Assembly (NCBI RefSeq): GCF_000142905.1
Contig: NW_013657673.1
Location: 248,510-312,509 of the forward strand
Length of the DNA: 64,000 nucleotides
Origin: Thecamonas trahens ATCC 50062
Taxonomy: Eukaryota > Apusozoa > Apusomonadida > Apusomonadidae
Direction of reading: 5' to 3'
Every line of letters begins with the position of its first letter. The stretch's first letter is position 1. Below, one piece after another: positions 9,210 to 19,047 of the stretch. The notes under the pieces were generated by a model that did no database searches, was not told the origin of the DNA, and saw only the letters and a list, made by a program, of their open reading frames with translations. The translations under genes and the position numbers were made by a program.

Positions 9210-12200
9210 TCATCGCGGCTGCCACGCGGCGCCGCTTCCGGGCTTGAACCCGCCAGACTTAAAGCCACCGGTCTTGAACCCGCCGCTGTTACTGCCGCCA
9301 GACGCGGCTGATCCAAACGAAGTCTTACCTGCACTGCTGCCGCCTCCACCAAACTTGGCGAATCCGACACCGCCGCCAGCACCGCCGCCACCGGCAGCCG
9401 AGCCACCGGAAGAGAACTTGCCGAAACCGCCACCGGTCGATGCTGAAGACGTTCCGCCAGACTTGAACCCGCCGGACTTGAACCCGCCGGACTTGAACCC
9501 GCCAGACTTGAACCCGCCGGCAGCCGCGCCAGCGCCACCAGATGCCGTGCCAGCCTTGAACCCGCCGGACTTGAACCCGCCAGACTTGAACCCGCCGGCA
9601 GCCGCGCCAGTGCCACCAGATGCCGTGCCGGCCTTGAATCCGCCGGACTTGAACCCGCCGGACTTGAATCCGCCGGACTTGAACCCGCCGGCAGCCGCGC
9701 CAGCGCCACCAGATGCCGTGCCGGCCTTGAATCCGCCAGACTTGAACCCGCCGGATTTGAAGCCACCAGAATTGAACCCACCCTTGTTGAGCGACGAGAG
9801 AGTGGCAGCAACGCCACTCGACGACGAGGTGGCGTCGTCATTGTCGTCACCATCGCTAGCAGATCCCGAAGGGCTTGGCGAAACGCCGCCGCGGAAAACG
9901 GCCGGCCGCCCATCCGAGCCCGAGTAGTCGGCGTCGGAGCCAGACTCGGGAGGCGATGGCGTCGGCGTGACGCCACCGCGGAACACTGCCGGGCGGCCAC
10001 CCGAGCCCGACGAGTCGTTGTCCGAGACAGACGCAACAAGGCGTGAGTGCGACTGATAAGCGCGGGTGAGGGCCTCGCCCGAGTCAGACACATCATCATC
10101 GTCATCAAAGTCATCGTCAAAGTCGTCGTCATCGTCGTCGTCATCGTCGTCATCATCGCCTCCAAACGGCGAGGCGTTCGACAATCCCGACGGGGTTGGC
10201 GGTACAGCCCCCGCACTTGTCGACCCAAACTTGGTCTTGAGCGCAAATGAGGCTGGCTTGCCGCTTCCACCGGCCTTGAATCCGCCGGCCTTGAATCCAC
10301 CGGCCTTAAACCCGCTCGTTGCAGACGCCGGATTGTCGGTGGCAGCAGCAGCAGCGCCGCTTGCCTTGGCACCGCCAGCCTTGAACCCGCCGGCCTTGAA
10401 CCCGCCAGCCTTAAACCCGCCGGCCTTGAACCCGCCCGTCGCAGATGCTGGTTTGTCAGCGGTAGCGGCCGCGCCGCCACTTGTCTTGGCTCCACCAGCC
10501 TTGAACCCGCCGGCCTTAAACCCGCCGGCCTTGAACCCGCCCGTCGCAGATGCTGGCTTGTCAGCGGTAGCGGCCGCGCCGCCACTTGTCTTTGCTCCGC
10601 CAGCCTTGAACCCACCGGCCTTAAACCCGCCGGCCTTGAACCCGCCCGTCGCAGATGCTGGCTTGTCAGCGGTAGCGGCCGCGCCGCCACTAGTCTTTGC
10701 TCCGCCAGCCTTGAACCCACCGGCCTTAAACCCGCCGGCCTTGAACCCGCCCGTCGCAGACGCCGGCTTGTCGGCGGTGGCAGCAGCAGCAGCAGCGCCG
10801 CCAGCCTTGGCACCACCAGCCTTGAACCCGCCGGCCTTGAACCCGCCAGTCTTGGCCCCGCCAGCCTTGAATCCGCCCGTCGCAGACGCAAGCTTACCCC
10901 CGGCAGCAGTCGCACCGCCACTTGTCTTGGCTCCGCCGGCCTTGAAACCGCCGGCCTTGAAACCACCCGCCGCGGCCGCCGGTTTCGCCGCTGCAGTAGA
11001 AGCGGTCTTGAGGCCTGCGGGCTTGGCGGCGCCGGTAGCCAGAGTCGGCTTGTTGACCTTGAACGCGTTTCCAGAGCTCGCGCCAGCAGCAGCCTTGGCA
11101 ACCGGCTCAACCTTGCCCAGCCCGGTGGTGGCGGGGGTGACAAGGCCCGACTTGTTGAACTTGGACTTCATCGCGGCCTTGGGCGTGCCCGCGGCCGGAA
11201 GGCCTTCGGCAGCAGCTGCCGACAGCCCGACGTCGGCCATGCTCAGCGGCTTGGGCGCGCTAAGCTTGATGCTGCCAGCGGGCGCCACCGCAGCTGCGGC
11301 CTGCGCGGGCGCCTTGCTCCTCTGACGAGCAATGGCGTCTGCTGCCCGCACACCGTGGGAACCGGTCGGGAGATTCATCTCGGTTGCACGGACCCGCAGG
11401 TCGGCAATGGTTGCCACAAGAGAGGCATCGACGTCGGTGGACGCTTCGGTACGGGCACGCCGGACCGGTACCACTGTACCTGAGCTCTGCACCGCGTGTG
11501 CAATCTCGCCCATCCGCCGTTTCATCTCCGACGCCCCGAGGCCCGGCGTCCGCATCCGCACAGAAGTCGAGAGCACCCGCGCATCGCTTGGCATGGGCCT
11601 GCCGGGCGAGAGTGAGCGTGGAGGCCGCGAGCGACCACACACCGGCGACTTGCCCACATGCCGCAGCAGTGCATCGATGCGGGCCTCCATCTGGTCCAGA
11701 TCGGCCTTGTGAACCTGCGCAGCTCGGACCTGCGCGGCAATCGAGCCGTAAATTGCCGAGAGCGACGGCCGCGCGCGCTGTGCGTGGACGCCGCGGTCCT
11801 GTGACGCCAGCATCCGCGAGATGTGGCCCTCAAGAACTGAGAGCGACCGCTCGACCTCCTGCACGCTTGCCTGCAGCTTGCGCGCATGTTGCTGTGACTC
11901 GGGATCCAGCGCACGGGCGCTGAGCAGCTGTTGGTAGTGCGGATCCGCCCGCTTGGACAGAAGCGTGTGGCCGTCCTTCGCCTGTGCGCACTCGGTAACC
12001 AGCTCTTGTCCCAGCGCACTGAGCTTGTGCTCCTGATCCACGGCCTCGCGCTTGAGCGCTTCCATCTTGGCCGCCAGTGCCGCTGCCATCGACGCCGTCG
12101 ACTCCATGCGACGCGCCGAAAACTGATCCGCGCCTCCCGCGGCCACCTCCTTGATGAGCGCCCCCGACGCAGCGCGCAACTGTGCGACCTCGTTCAGTGC

Positions 12201-12407
12201 CGACCGCATGTGTGCAAACTCGTCGTGGTACTGCTGCTCCAGCGGGTGGTGTTCCGCGCGCGCCGCACTTGCCACCTTTGGCGCTGCCGCCGCGGAAGAG
12301 TTCGATGCTCCAGCCCCATCACGCGTGCCCTTCATCGAAAAGCCCTTGGTAAAGACCGACGAGATCTTGATGGGCTTCATCGGTGCAGTCACTGCGGGCA
12401 TGTCCAC
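9210..12407 (-). CDS. NUP214: NUP214-like nucleoporin, C-terminal part (frame-separated from its N-terminal part)
   Basis: An open frame of about 1,065 residues continuing the nucleoporin whose beta-propeller lies at 12670-15056; see the direct duplication that separates them. Residues roughly 30-260 are helical and coiled-coil-like (DEFAHMRSALNEVAQLRAA; VQEVERSLSVLEGHISRML), the position where NUP214/Nup159 has its coiled coil for the Nup88/Nup62 complex. The rest is disordered and dominated by two blocks of GGFKAGG/GGFKSGG repeats separated by an acidic run of aspartates and two copies of a GRPAVFRGGV module. True FG dipeptides are few (for example TKFGSTS, SPFGGDD, KFGGGG, TSFGSA). The frame begins with GTG in the middle of VVELVDMPAV, so 12407 is not a real start. 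The stop codon overlaps an AATAAA on the coding strand (TGAATAAA). Confidence 0.8.
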   Translation of the reverse strand: MDMPAVTAPMKPIKISSVFTKGFSMKGTRDGAGASNSSAAAAPKVASAARAEHHPLEQQYHDEFAHMRSALNEVAQLRAASGALIKEVAAGGADQFSARRMESTASMAAALAAKMEALKREAVDQEHKLSALGQELVTECAQAKDGHTLLSKRADPHYQQLLSARALDPESQQHARKLQASVQEVERSLSVLEGHISRMLASQDRGVHAQRARPSLSAIYGSIAAQVRAAQVHKADLDQMEARIDALLRHVGKSPVCGRSRPPRSLSPGRPMPSDARVLSTSVRMRTPGLGASEMKRRMGEIAHAVQSSGTVVPVRRARTEASTDVDASLVATIADLRVRATEMNLPTGSHGVRAADAIARQRSKAPAQAAAAVAPAGSIKLSAPKPLSMADVGLSAAAAEGLPAAGTPKAAMKSKFNKSGLVTPATTGLGKVEPVAKAAAGASSGNAFKVNKPTLATGAAKPAGLKTASTAAAKPAAAAGGFKAGGFKAGGAKTSGGATAAGGKLASATGGFKAGGAKTGGFKAGGFKAGGAKAGGAAAAAATADKPASATGGFKAGGFKAGGFKAGGAKTSGGAAATADKPASATGGFKAGGFKAGGFKAGGAKTSGGAAATADKPASATGGFKAGGFKAGGFKAGGAKTSGGAAATADKPASATGGFKAGGFKAGGFKAGGFKAGGAKASGAAAAATDNPASATSGFKAGGFKAGGFKAGGSGKPASFALKTKFGSTSAGAVPPTPSGLSNASPFGGDDDDDDDDDDDDFDDDFDDDDDVSDSGEALTRAYQSHSRLVASVSDNDSSGSGGRPAVFRGGVTPTPSPPESGSDADYSGSDGRPAVFRGGVSPSPSGSASDGDDNDDATSSSSGVAATLSSLNKGGFNSGGFKSGGFKSGGFKAGTASGGAGAAAGGFKSGGFKSGGFKSGGFKAGTASGGTGAAAGGFKSGGFKSGGFKAGTASGGAGAAAGGFKSGGFKSGGFKSGGFKSGGTSSASTGGGFGKFSSGGSAAGGGGAGGGVGFAKFGGGGSSAGKTSFGSAASGGSNSGGFKTGGFKSGGFKPGSGAAWQPR

Positions 12408-13080
12408 CAGCTCAACAACCGGTGCCGAACCTGACCCTGCCGGACTAGGCGCCGCTTCCGTGTCAGCCGAGGCGTCCGCTGCACTGGCGGCTGGTGCGTC
12501 CGCAGCATCGCTCTTCTGCGAATCTGCGCTCTTGTCACCGCCGAGTTTGAACCCGCCAGCCGCCGGTGTCTTGGCCTTGTTGCCGCCGAGGTTGAACCCG
12601 CCAGCTGTCGCTGCCTTGGCCTTGTCGCCGCCGAGGTTGAACCCGCCAGCTGTCGCTGCCTTGGCCTTGTTACCACCTAGGTTGAACCCGCCAGCCGTCG
12701 GTGTCTTGGCTTGTTGCCGCGAGGTTGAACCCGATCTTGATGGGCTTCATCGGTGCAGTCACTGCGGGCATGTCCACCAGCTCAACAACCGGTGCCGAAC
12801 CTGACCCTGCCGGACTAGGCGCCGCTTCCGTGTCAGCCGAGGCGTCCGCTGCACTGGCGGCTGGTGCGTCCGCAGCATCGCTCTTCTGCGAATCTGCGCT
12901 CTTGTCACCGCCGAGTTTGAACCCGCCAGCCGCCGGTGTCTTGGCCTTGTTGCCGCCGAGGTTGAACCCGCCAGCTGTCGCTGCCTTGGCCTTGTCGCCG
13001 CCGAGGTTGAACCCGCCAGCTGTCGCTGCCTTGGCCTTGTTACCACCTAGGTTGAACCCGCCAGCCGTCGGTGTCTTGGC
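12363..13080. repeat. Perfect 348-bp direct duplication inside the NUP214-like gene
   Basis: Bases 12363-12710 and 12733-13080 are identical, including all synonymous positions, offset by 370. The 22-base joint 12711-12732 is a copy of the sequence following 13080 but with two single-base losses (one C from GGCC, one C from CCGCCG). Those losses shift the frame and end the upstream reading frame at 12670. Removing one copy fuses the two frames exactly (…MKPIKI-SSVFTKGF…). An assembly overlap that was not collapsed is the likely cause; a very recent tandem duplication is possible. Confidence 0.9.
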
Positions 13081-15056
13081 CTTGTTGCCGCCGAGGTTGA
13101 ACCCGCCAGCTGTCGGTGTCTTGGCCTTGTTACCACCTAGGTTGAACCCGCCAGCCGTCGGTGTCTTGGCCTTGTTGCCGCCGAGGTTGAACCCGCCAGT
13201 CGTCGGTGTCTTGGCCTTGTTGCCGCCGAGGTTGAACCCGCCAGTCGTCGGTGACTTGCCCTTGTTGCCGCCGAGGTTGAAGCCACCGGTCTTAAAACCG
13301 GTTGATGGCTTGATGTCAGACGACGGCGGGGGGGCACCGAGAATGATCGGGCCGTCACCAGCCTCTGCCGCAGGCTCGGGCGATGCCGCCGCGGGTGGAC
13401 CACCGAGAATGATCGGGCCGTCACCAGCCTCTGCCGCAGGCTCGGGTGATGCCGCCGCGGGTGGACCACCGAGAATGATCGGGCCGTCACCAGCCTCTGC
13501 CGCAGGCTCGGGCGACGCTGCCGCGGGCGGGCCACCGAGAATGATTGGGCCATCGCCAGGGCTAGCTTCAGCCTGAGGCGCGTCAGGCAGAGACTGCCTG
13601 ACAGTCATGACCTCGGCGACCCGTTCGAGCTCCTCGGGGCGCGCTGCGTGGAGGCCGTGGACAACCATCGCGCCGTCGGTGGTGAGTGTGAGAAGAACAG
13701 GCAGCGGTGGCGGGAGCTCGGTGTAGTCGGTCGGGCACTTTGCATGGTAGACCTTGGGCGAGGTGTACCATGCGGTGCCGAGGTTGTAGGTTTCCTTCCT
13801 GTTCTTCAACGACAGTGGAATTGCGGCCTCGGCACCCTCATTAAGCAGCAGTAGCTTCCACGGCTCGTCAGCAGAGTCCTGCTGAGCCAGGTCGATGTCC
13901 TTACTGGCTGAAGTGGCCACCGCCATCAGCAGCCACGGCCGCAGAAGCTCAAACTGTGCCCGCACGCCACGCTTCTCGCTCGGCCGCGTCGGTGCCACAT
14001 CGAGCTCCATGAAGCTGGCTTCGCCGCCGTGTCGTGAGACAACAGCCATCCCGCCGCCATGGTGCGGTGCCTCGGCCGCACCGTACCACACCGCCCACTG
14101 CGTGTTGTGGATCCACGAGAGCGAGACCGGTACGCAGCCGGCCAGATCAGCCTCGCTTGCCGGTGGTGCCGGTATGCCTGCGCCCGACACAGTGAGCGCA
14201 GGCACCGAGTGGGTGGTAATACTTCCGTTGCTCAGTCCACAGGCCAGCTTAGAGCCCTTGGGCGACCAGCTCACGCTCAGCACGCCAGCCACACTGCCCG
14301 AGCCAGCCAGCTCGCCGTCGGCGCGCACAAGCACCAGCTGCTCGTCGGCCGAGACCACTGCCAGCAGGTCCGGAAACTTGCCTGTGTTCCACTCCATCTC
14401 CACCACCGCCGCCCCCACCGCGACTCGCCCAACCACGCCAACAGTCGAGCCTGGTGCCGCCCGCGCAAGCACTCGCATGTCGACCAGAACCACCTCGGCG
14501 GCGGTGCCGACCGCAAGCGTCAGCTCGTCGCACGAGAGAGCGAGAAACCTGATGTCTTCGACGTCCGGCAGGTGGACAGGCTCGGGAATGACGACCTCGA
14601 TCTGGCTCAGATTTCTGTTCACGGCTGTTGCATCGCTTGGCAGCACGCTGTCCATATCCAGCACATACACTCCGCCTGTGTCGCACTACCCGGTGAGTCG
14701 CTTCATCCAACCTCACAGCACGGTGAAGGCGAGGGGGGAGGGGAGGGGGATGGCCCAGTTGGGCCGAGGGCACTGCCCTTGGCAAAGTGGGGGAGCAGGG
14801 TAGATAGAAGGGGGGGAGGGGGGGAGGGGAAAGAGGAGAAGGGAAGCATACCTGTGGGCTCAGCCACCACCACCTTTGCGTAGGTGTTGGACAGGGCGAG
14901 CAGCCGCGACTCGGGCGGGAGCTGGGCGCCGTCACCAGAGGCATGAAGACGAGGAAGAACGACAGACGGTTTGTTTCCCACCTTGAAGAGACCAAAGTAC
15001 TCGCAATCTTCCTCGTACGAGCCTGACTCGGACTCGCTCATCTTCTCCAGCGTCAA
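12670..15056 (-). CDS. NUP214: NUP214-like nucleoporin, beta-propeller and first repeat region
   Basis: Two exons, 15056-14852 and 14675-12670, with donor GTATGC and acceptor GACACAG; the join reads VVVAEPTGGVYVLDMDS. The N-terminal ~430 residues match the NUP214/Nup159 seven-bladed propeller, which docks the mRNA export helicase DDX19/Dbp5 on the cytoplasmic face of the pore. Diagnostic segments are RLLALSNTYAKVVVA, RFLALSCDELTLAVG, VEMEWNTGKFPDLLAV and VSWSPKGSKLACGLSNGS. After it come four 22-residue GDGPIILGGPPAAASPEPA repeats and then about ten 14-residue GGFNLGGNKAKTPT repeats. The frame is lost at 12732-12711 in the duplication joint, giving an artificial tail GFNLAATSQDTDGW. Without the duplication the protein would be about 1,770 residues, within the range of NUP214 family members. 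Start at 15056 (MTLEKMSES); the M six codons later is an alternative. Confidence 0.85.
13321..13560. repeat. 66-bp in-frame tandem repeat (GDGPIILGGPP units)
   Basis: Four near-identical 66-bp units in the NUP214-like CDS, each coding GDGPIILGGPPAAASPEPAAEA (the last ends in APPPSS). Conservation at synonymous sites suggests recent homogenisation. Confidence 0.85.
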
Positions 15057-15405
15057 GTACTGCCACCCCCTCCCCTCGCCTCCCTACCTCCCCGCCAACC
15101 CCACCTCTGTCTCGGTGTCCACTTGACGTCACCCCACGATCACCCCACGATCACCCCCACGATCACCCCACGATCACCCCCACGATCACCACACAATCAC
15201 CCCACGATCACCACACAATTCCCCCATCCACCAACACATACATACCACATATCGTATATCATACACCACATCCCCTCCCCCCCCCCCTTCCCCTCCCCAC
15301 TCAACCGCTGCCACTCGTTCGCGCTCGCTCTTCCGCGGCTCGACACCGCACTCACTCTATCGCTCGCAAAGTACTTGCATCTCTCTCTCCCTGGCAGAGA
15401 GTAGA
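15057..15405. other. Divergent promoter region with CCCACGATCA repeats
   Basis: Lies between the NUP214-like and FERM genes. Bases 15128-15222 hold about nine irregular copies of a 10-14 bp CCCCACGATCA unit. The following 80 bases are C/T-rich and end at the FERM start codon. No TATA-like box stands out. Confidence 0.6.
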
Positions 15406-17157
15406 ATGGTAAGTGGTGGCTGTTAGATTTGGTGGTTGTACCGGTGGCTCTTTGGCTGGGACTGAGACGCTTGGCCTTGGCCATGGCTGGCTCCACCGAC
15501 CGAGTGAGCGGGCCAACGGCCGTCGGCATACCACGCTGCGGGTATGGGGCTTGGGGGGCGAATAACGTAGGGTACTACGGTAGCTGTTGCAGGGAGGAGG
15601 GGCGCAGAATAGGGGAGAAAGTAGGATGTGACTCACAGGTATGGGATGTGGCTGTAGGCGGCACCATCGCGGGTGTTGTGCCGGGTGTTCCTGGCCAACA
15701 AGGAGGTCAAGACATTGGCACTCGAGGCGGGGACGACGGGCGCTCAACTCAAGGTGGCGGTGATGAGCAAGCTGGGGGTGGAGGAGCGGTTTGGGCAGCT
15801 ATTTGCTATCTTTTGTGCTACGAGCAAGAGCCGGACCCTGCTTGATGACAGCGTGGTTGTCCCGGATCTCCTCACCAAGTGGGCAGACTTTCCCGAGGAG
15901 ACCAAGCCATGGATCCAGTTCTCTCTCTTCATGTTTGCCACCGACAAGCTGTTGGCTGTCTCGGACGCTGTGGTTAACAACTTGATTTTTCTGGAGGTGG
16001 CGACGTGGATTGCATCATCACAGTGCTTGCCCGACTCTGATCAGGTTGCCTCGCTCGGCGGCCTGCACTGCCAGGCGCTGTTTGGCGACTTTGACGCCGG
16101 CCGCCACGCGCGCGGCTTTCTCAAGACCCGCCACATCGAAGACTACGTGCCGAGTCACATGGCCAGGGACAAGTCGATGGATGACTGGGAAGAAGCTATT
16201 CTTGCCGAGTGGGCCAAGCTGTCTGGGCTGAGCAGCGAAGCGGCGCGGACGCGGTACATCGAGGCTGCCTCGTCGACATCGCTATTCAACACGGTATGGA
16301 TCCGCCCCTGCCCGTCGCCATCATTCGAGCGCAAGGTCCGCCTTGGCGTCGGCACGCAGGGTTTTGTTGTTGTCGCTCACGACACCTTTGCCATCCTCGC
16401 GGTCTTTCCGCATCGCAAGCTCCGCCGATGGGTCGGCGACGCCAACAAGTTCATCATCGAGGTCCGCGTCTCGCCCTCGCTCGTGGTCCACGAATTCACC
16501 ACCACCGAAGCTTCCTTTATTAACGCCTGCCTCAAGACATGTGTGGAGCAGCTTTTTGCCGACCTCATGACGCAGACAAGCACCCCCCGGGTCGACAACA
16601 ACGCCGATGAGGCGGCGGTTTCTAGCTCTGAGCCCGACGCGCCGAGTAAGGCCAAGTCGAAGGACAAGGAGAAGAAGAAGAAGAAGGCCAAGGCCGACGG
16701 GGAGCCACTGCCTGACGACGAGGCTGCTGCCGATGCTGCAGCTGATGCCGCTGTCGAGCCCGAGTCCGACGCACCAGACGCAGCCTCCGCCGAAAAGGCC
16801 GATGGCGCCGATGCCTCGCCGCCGCCCAGCCCCAAGAAAAAGACCGTCAAGAAGAAGGCCGCCAAGAAGAAGGGTGTCAAGAAGAAGGCCGCCAAGAAGA
16901 AGGGTGTCAAGAAGAAGGGCACGCCCAAGAAGAAGGCCACCGGCGGCTCGAGCGCACCCGGATCGGTCAAGAAGAAGAAGGGTGTCACCAAGAAGAAGGG
17001 CGTCAAGAAGAAGGGCGTCAAGAAGAAGGGCACGCCCAAGAAGAAGGGCACGCCCAAGAAGAAGGGCACGCCCAAGAAGAAGGGCACGCCCAAGAAGAAG
17101 GGTGTCAAGAAGAAGGGCGTCAAGAAGAAGGTCGCCAAGAAGAAGGCCACATCATGA
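15406..17157 (+). CDS. FERM-domain protein with lysine-rich tail
   Basis: Exon 1 (15406-15408) is only the ATG, followed by GTAAGT. Exon 2 starts at 15658 after GCTGTAG and gives MAAPSRVLCRVFLANKEVK; total 500 aa. Residues ~6-300 form a FERM module: a ubiquitin-like F1 (RVLCRVFLANKEVKTLALEAG), an F2 helical lobe with FLEVATWIASSQCLPDSDQVASLGGLHCQ, and a PH-like F3 (VRLGVGTQGFVVVAHDTFAILAVFP, KFIIEVR) closing with a helix ('NACLKTCVEQLFADLM'). FERM modules link membranes or receptors to the cytoskeleton. After an acidic Ser/Ala linker, residues ~385-500 are KKKG(V/T)P-type repeats, about half lysine, which could bind acidic lipids, microtubules or nucleic acid. Its closest family (ERM, talin-like, myosin-tail FERM) cannot be decided by eye. 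The frame upstream of 15658 has a stop, so the split start is well supported. Confidence 0.7.
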
Positions 17158-17168
17158 CCATCTGCTCA

Positions 17169-18409
17169 TCACGATGTAGCATCCCGGTAAAGATCGGCAT
17201 CAGGCTCGGGACTGCTTGCCCCTGCATCGCCAGCGCCAGCAGGTGTTGCTGCTGTTGTTGTTGTTGTCGGCGCTGCGGCTGTCGGAGGCGGCGCACTCAC
17301 GTTCGCATCGGTGGGCAACTCGTGGCGGCAGACCGGACACGAGTTGGACGACTTGAGCCACGGGACGATGCAGGCCTTGTGGAACAGGTGGTGGCACGGG
17401 AGCTCGGCAACCGTCTCGCTCTCGGTGTACTCCTCCTGACAGACGGCACAAGCTGCAGAGTCAGCGACCTGACTTGCAAGAACCTTGACCATTGGCATAG
17501 ACTCCACGAACGAGGAGGCGGCAGGACGTGCGGCGGCATGGTTGGGGTCGAGCTGCATGAGCCTGTCGATGACCGCCTGCAGCGACGACGCGCCGCCCAG
17601 GACATAGTCACCCAGTGTTGGCGGCGCCTGGCCGGGACGTCCGCCAGCGCCTAGCCGGATCTGGAAAACCGGAGCTGCATGAACGAAGTGGGCAGGAGCG
17701 GCGGTGCCTGCTGCGCGCGGTGGACCGAGCCGAGCGACCGCATCATTTGCCCAAAGACCTCAAAGACAGGCGAGAGCCCCGCGGCTCCGGAAGTGCTCGG
17801 CAAGCCCCCGAGGTTGTGCGGACAACTCGCGTGACTGCCGGTTGGCCGCCTGGGCCAACTGACACCATACCGACAGCCGGTGCCAACCCAGGCGCCGACG
17901 ACGAAGGCGGGGGAGGTGATGACGACGCCGCCGATGGCGGAGGAGCTGAACTTGACGACTCGGACGATGGTGCTGCTGGCGCTGGCGGCGGAACCGATCC
18001 TGGCGACGGAGGCTGGGCCATGGCCTGCAGCGCAGACGTCATGCTCTGCAGGACGTGTGCGTAAAAGTCAGGAGGCATCGTGGCAGGCTGTGCATGTGAA
18101 GGAGGGGCGGTGATGAGTGCGGATGCGGATGCGGGCATGAGGGGGGGGGGGGGGGGGGGGAGGGAGAGATGGGAGCAAGTGGGCGTGAGGTGAGGTGCGT
18201 ACCGATGCAGGGATGTCTCGCGGCGGTAGCAAAGGAAGTAGCGGGTTGGGATGCGAATGGGCATCAGGATGAGGTGCGCTGGGCGAGGCGTAACCCTCGG
18301 GCGGGTCGTCCGGGTCAATGACCTCGGTAAAGTCGGAAGAGCAAACGAGGCAAGCGCCAGCAGCATCGACAGCCACCGCTGCCGCGCACTCGTGGCACCA
18401 GTGTGGCAT
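17169..18409 (-). CDS. RNF126: RNF126/RNF115-like RING E3 ubiquitin ligase
   Basis: Exon 1 (18409-18203) codes an N-terminal C4 zinc ribbon, MPHWCHECAAAVAVDAAGAC plus LVC, typical of RNF126/BCA2. Donor GTACGC joins at 18087 to a Pro/Ser-rich exon starting PATMPPDFYAHVLQSM. The C-terminal part has LGDYVLGGASSLQAVIDRL and then the RING-H2: CAVCQEEYTESETVAELPCHH, FHKACIVPWLKSSNSCPVCR. This architecture recognises ubiquitinated clients and ubiquitinates them. The middle does not stay in one frame. Either one base is missing in G5 (17812-17816) and in T4 (17665-17668), which restores SGGLPSTSGAAGLSPVFEVFG and RFFQIRLGAGG, or an intron from 17870 (GTATGG) to 17651 (CTAG) removes that stretch. The first option preserves coding-like sequence. 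Start at the zinc ribbon methionine. Confidence 0.75.
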
Positions 18410-19047
18410 AAGGGAAGGGGGAGTGTGGAAGGCGGGAGGTAGAGGAGGGAAGGAGAGAGAGATGGTACAAGGCGTGGTGCAAGCGCAAGTTGAGGTGGCG
18501 TCATGAATGAAGAAGGTCAAAGTGTGCCTGTGACCGGCGGACGGGTGGGCGACGGCAGCGAAACACGCACATCACCCCACAGATCAACTTCGACCACAAC
18601 AGGACCATGACAAGGGGAAGGCACAGGTTGGCGGATAGATGGATGGATTGAATTAATCCCCTGCCCTCACCCATGGCAACCAGATGGCAACGCCCTGCCG
18701 CGGGCTTTGCTACTAACACTCGCGGTTGGCAGAGCCCTCCGAAGGCGTCGACAATGTCGGCTCCACCACGGAGGCGCGAAACACCCCACCCACCCACCCT
18801 TTTGATGACGATCTCTGACAATGTCGACGACGGGCGTTCTCTGAGTGTTTGGATACTACCTTGATCCCACGAGAGCGCTAGCTAACCATACGATAGTTGC
18901 ACGTGTGGATGGGATCACCGTGCCGATTGGTGGCATGATGTGGTGGGCAGAGAGCGACCGCTCGGCGGTCAAGTGCGAGAGTGGCCAACCCTCTTCTCCA
19001 CCCCTCCCCCTCCACGCACCACTCGTCTTCCACTGAAAGAAGCGATC
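18410..19047. other. Divergent intergenic region, RNF126-like / MYND genes
   Basis: About 640 bases between divergent genes. A G/A-rich tract borders the RNF126-like start. The centre (18530-18850) is unique sequence with no convincing ORF, RNA gene or repeat. Confidence 0.5.

Noticed and set aside
10066-11325. Long plus-strand ORF rich in PALNPPALNPP
   Set aside because: It is the antisense of the GGFKAGG repeat block of the NUP214-like gene; its regularity comes only from that repeat.
12407-12409. Independent gene starting at 12407 (reads as MDMPAV)
   Set aside because: The codon is GTG inside VVELVDMPAV and lies in the duplicated block; the frame is the continuation of the NUP214-like protein.
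16377-17150. Minus-strand ORF of FFLTPFFLGVP repeats resembling a membrane protein
   Set aside because: Antisense of the lysine-rich tail (AAG codons read as CTT/TTC) of the FERM protein; no independent support.
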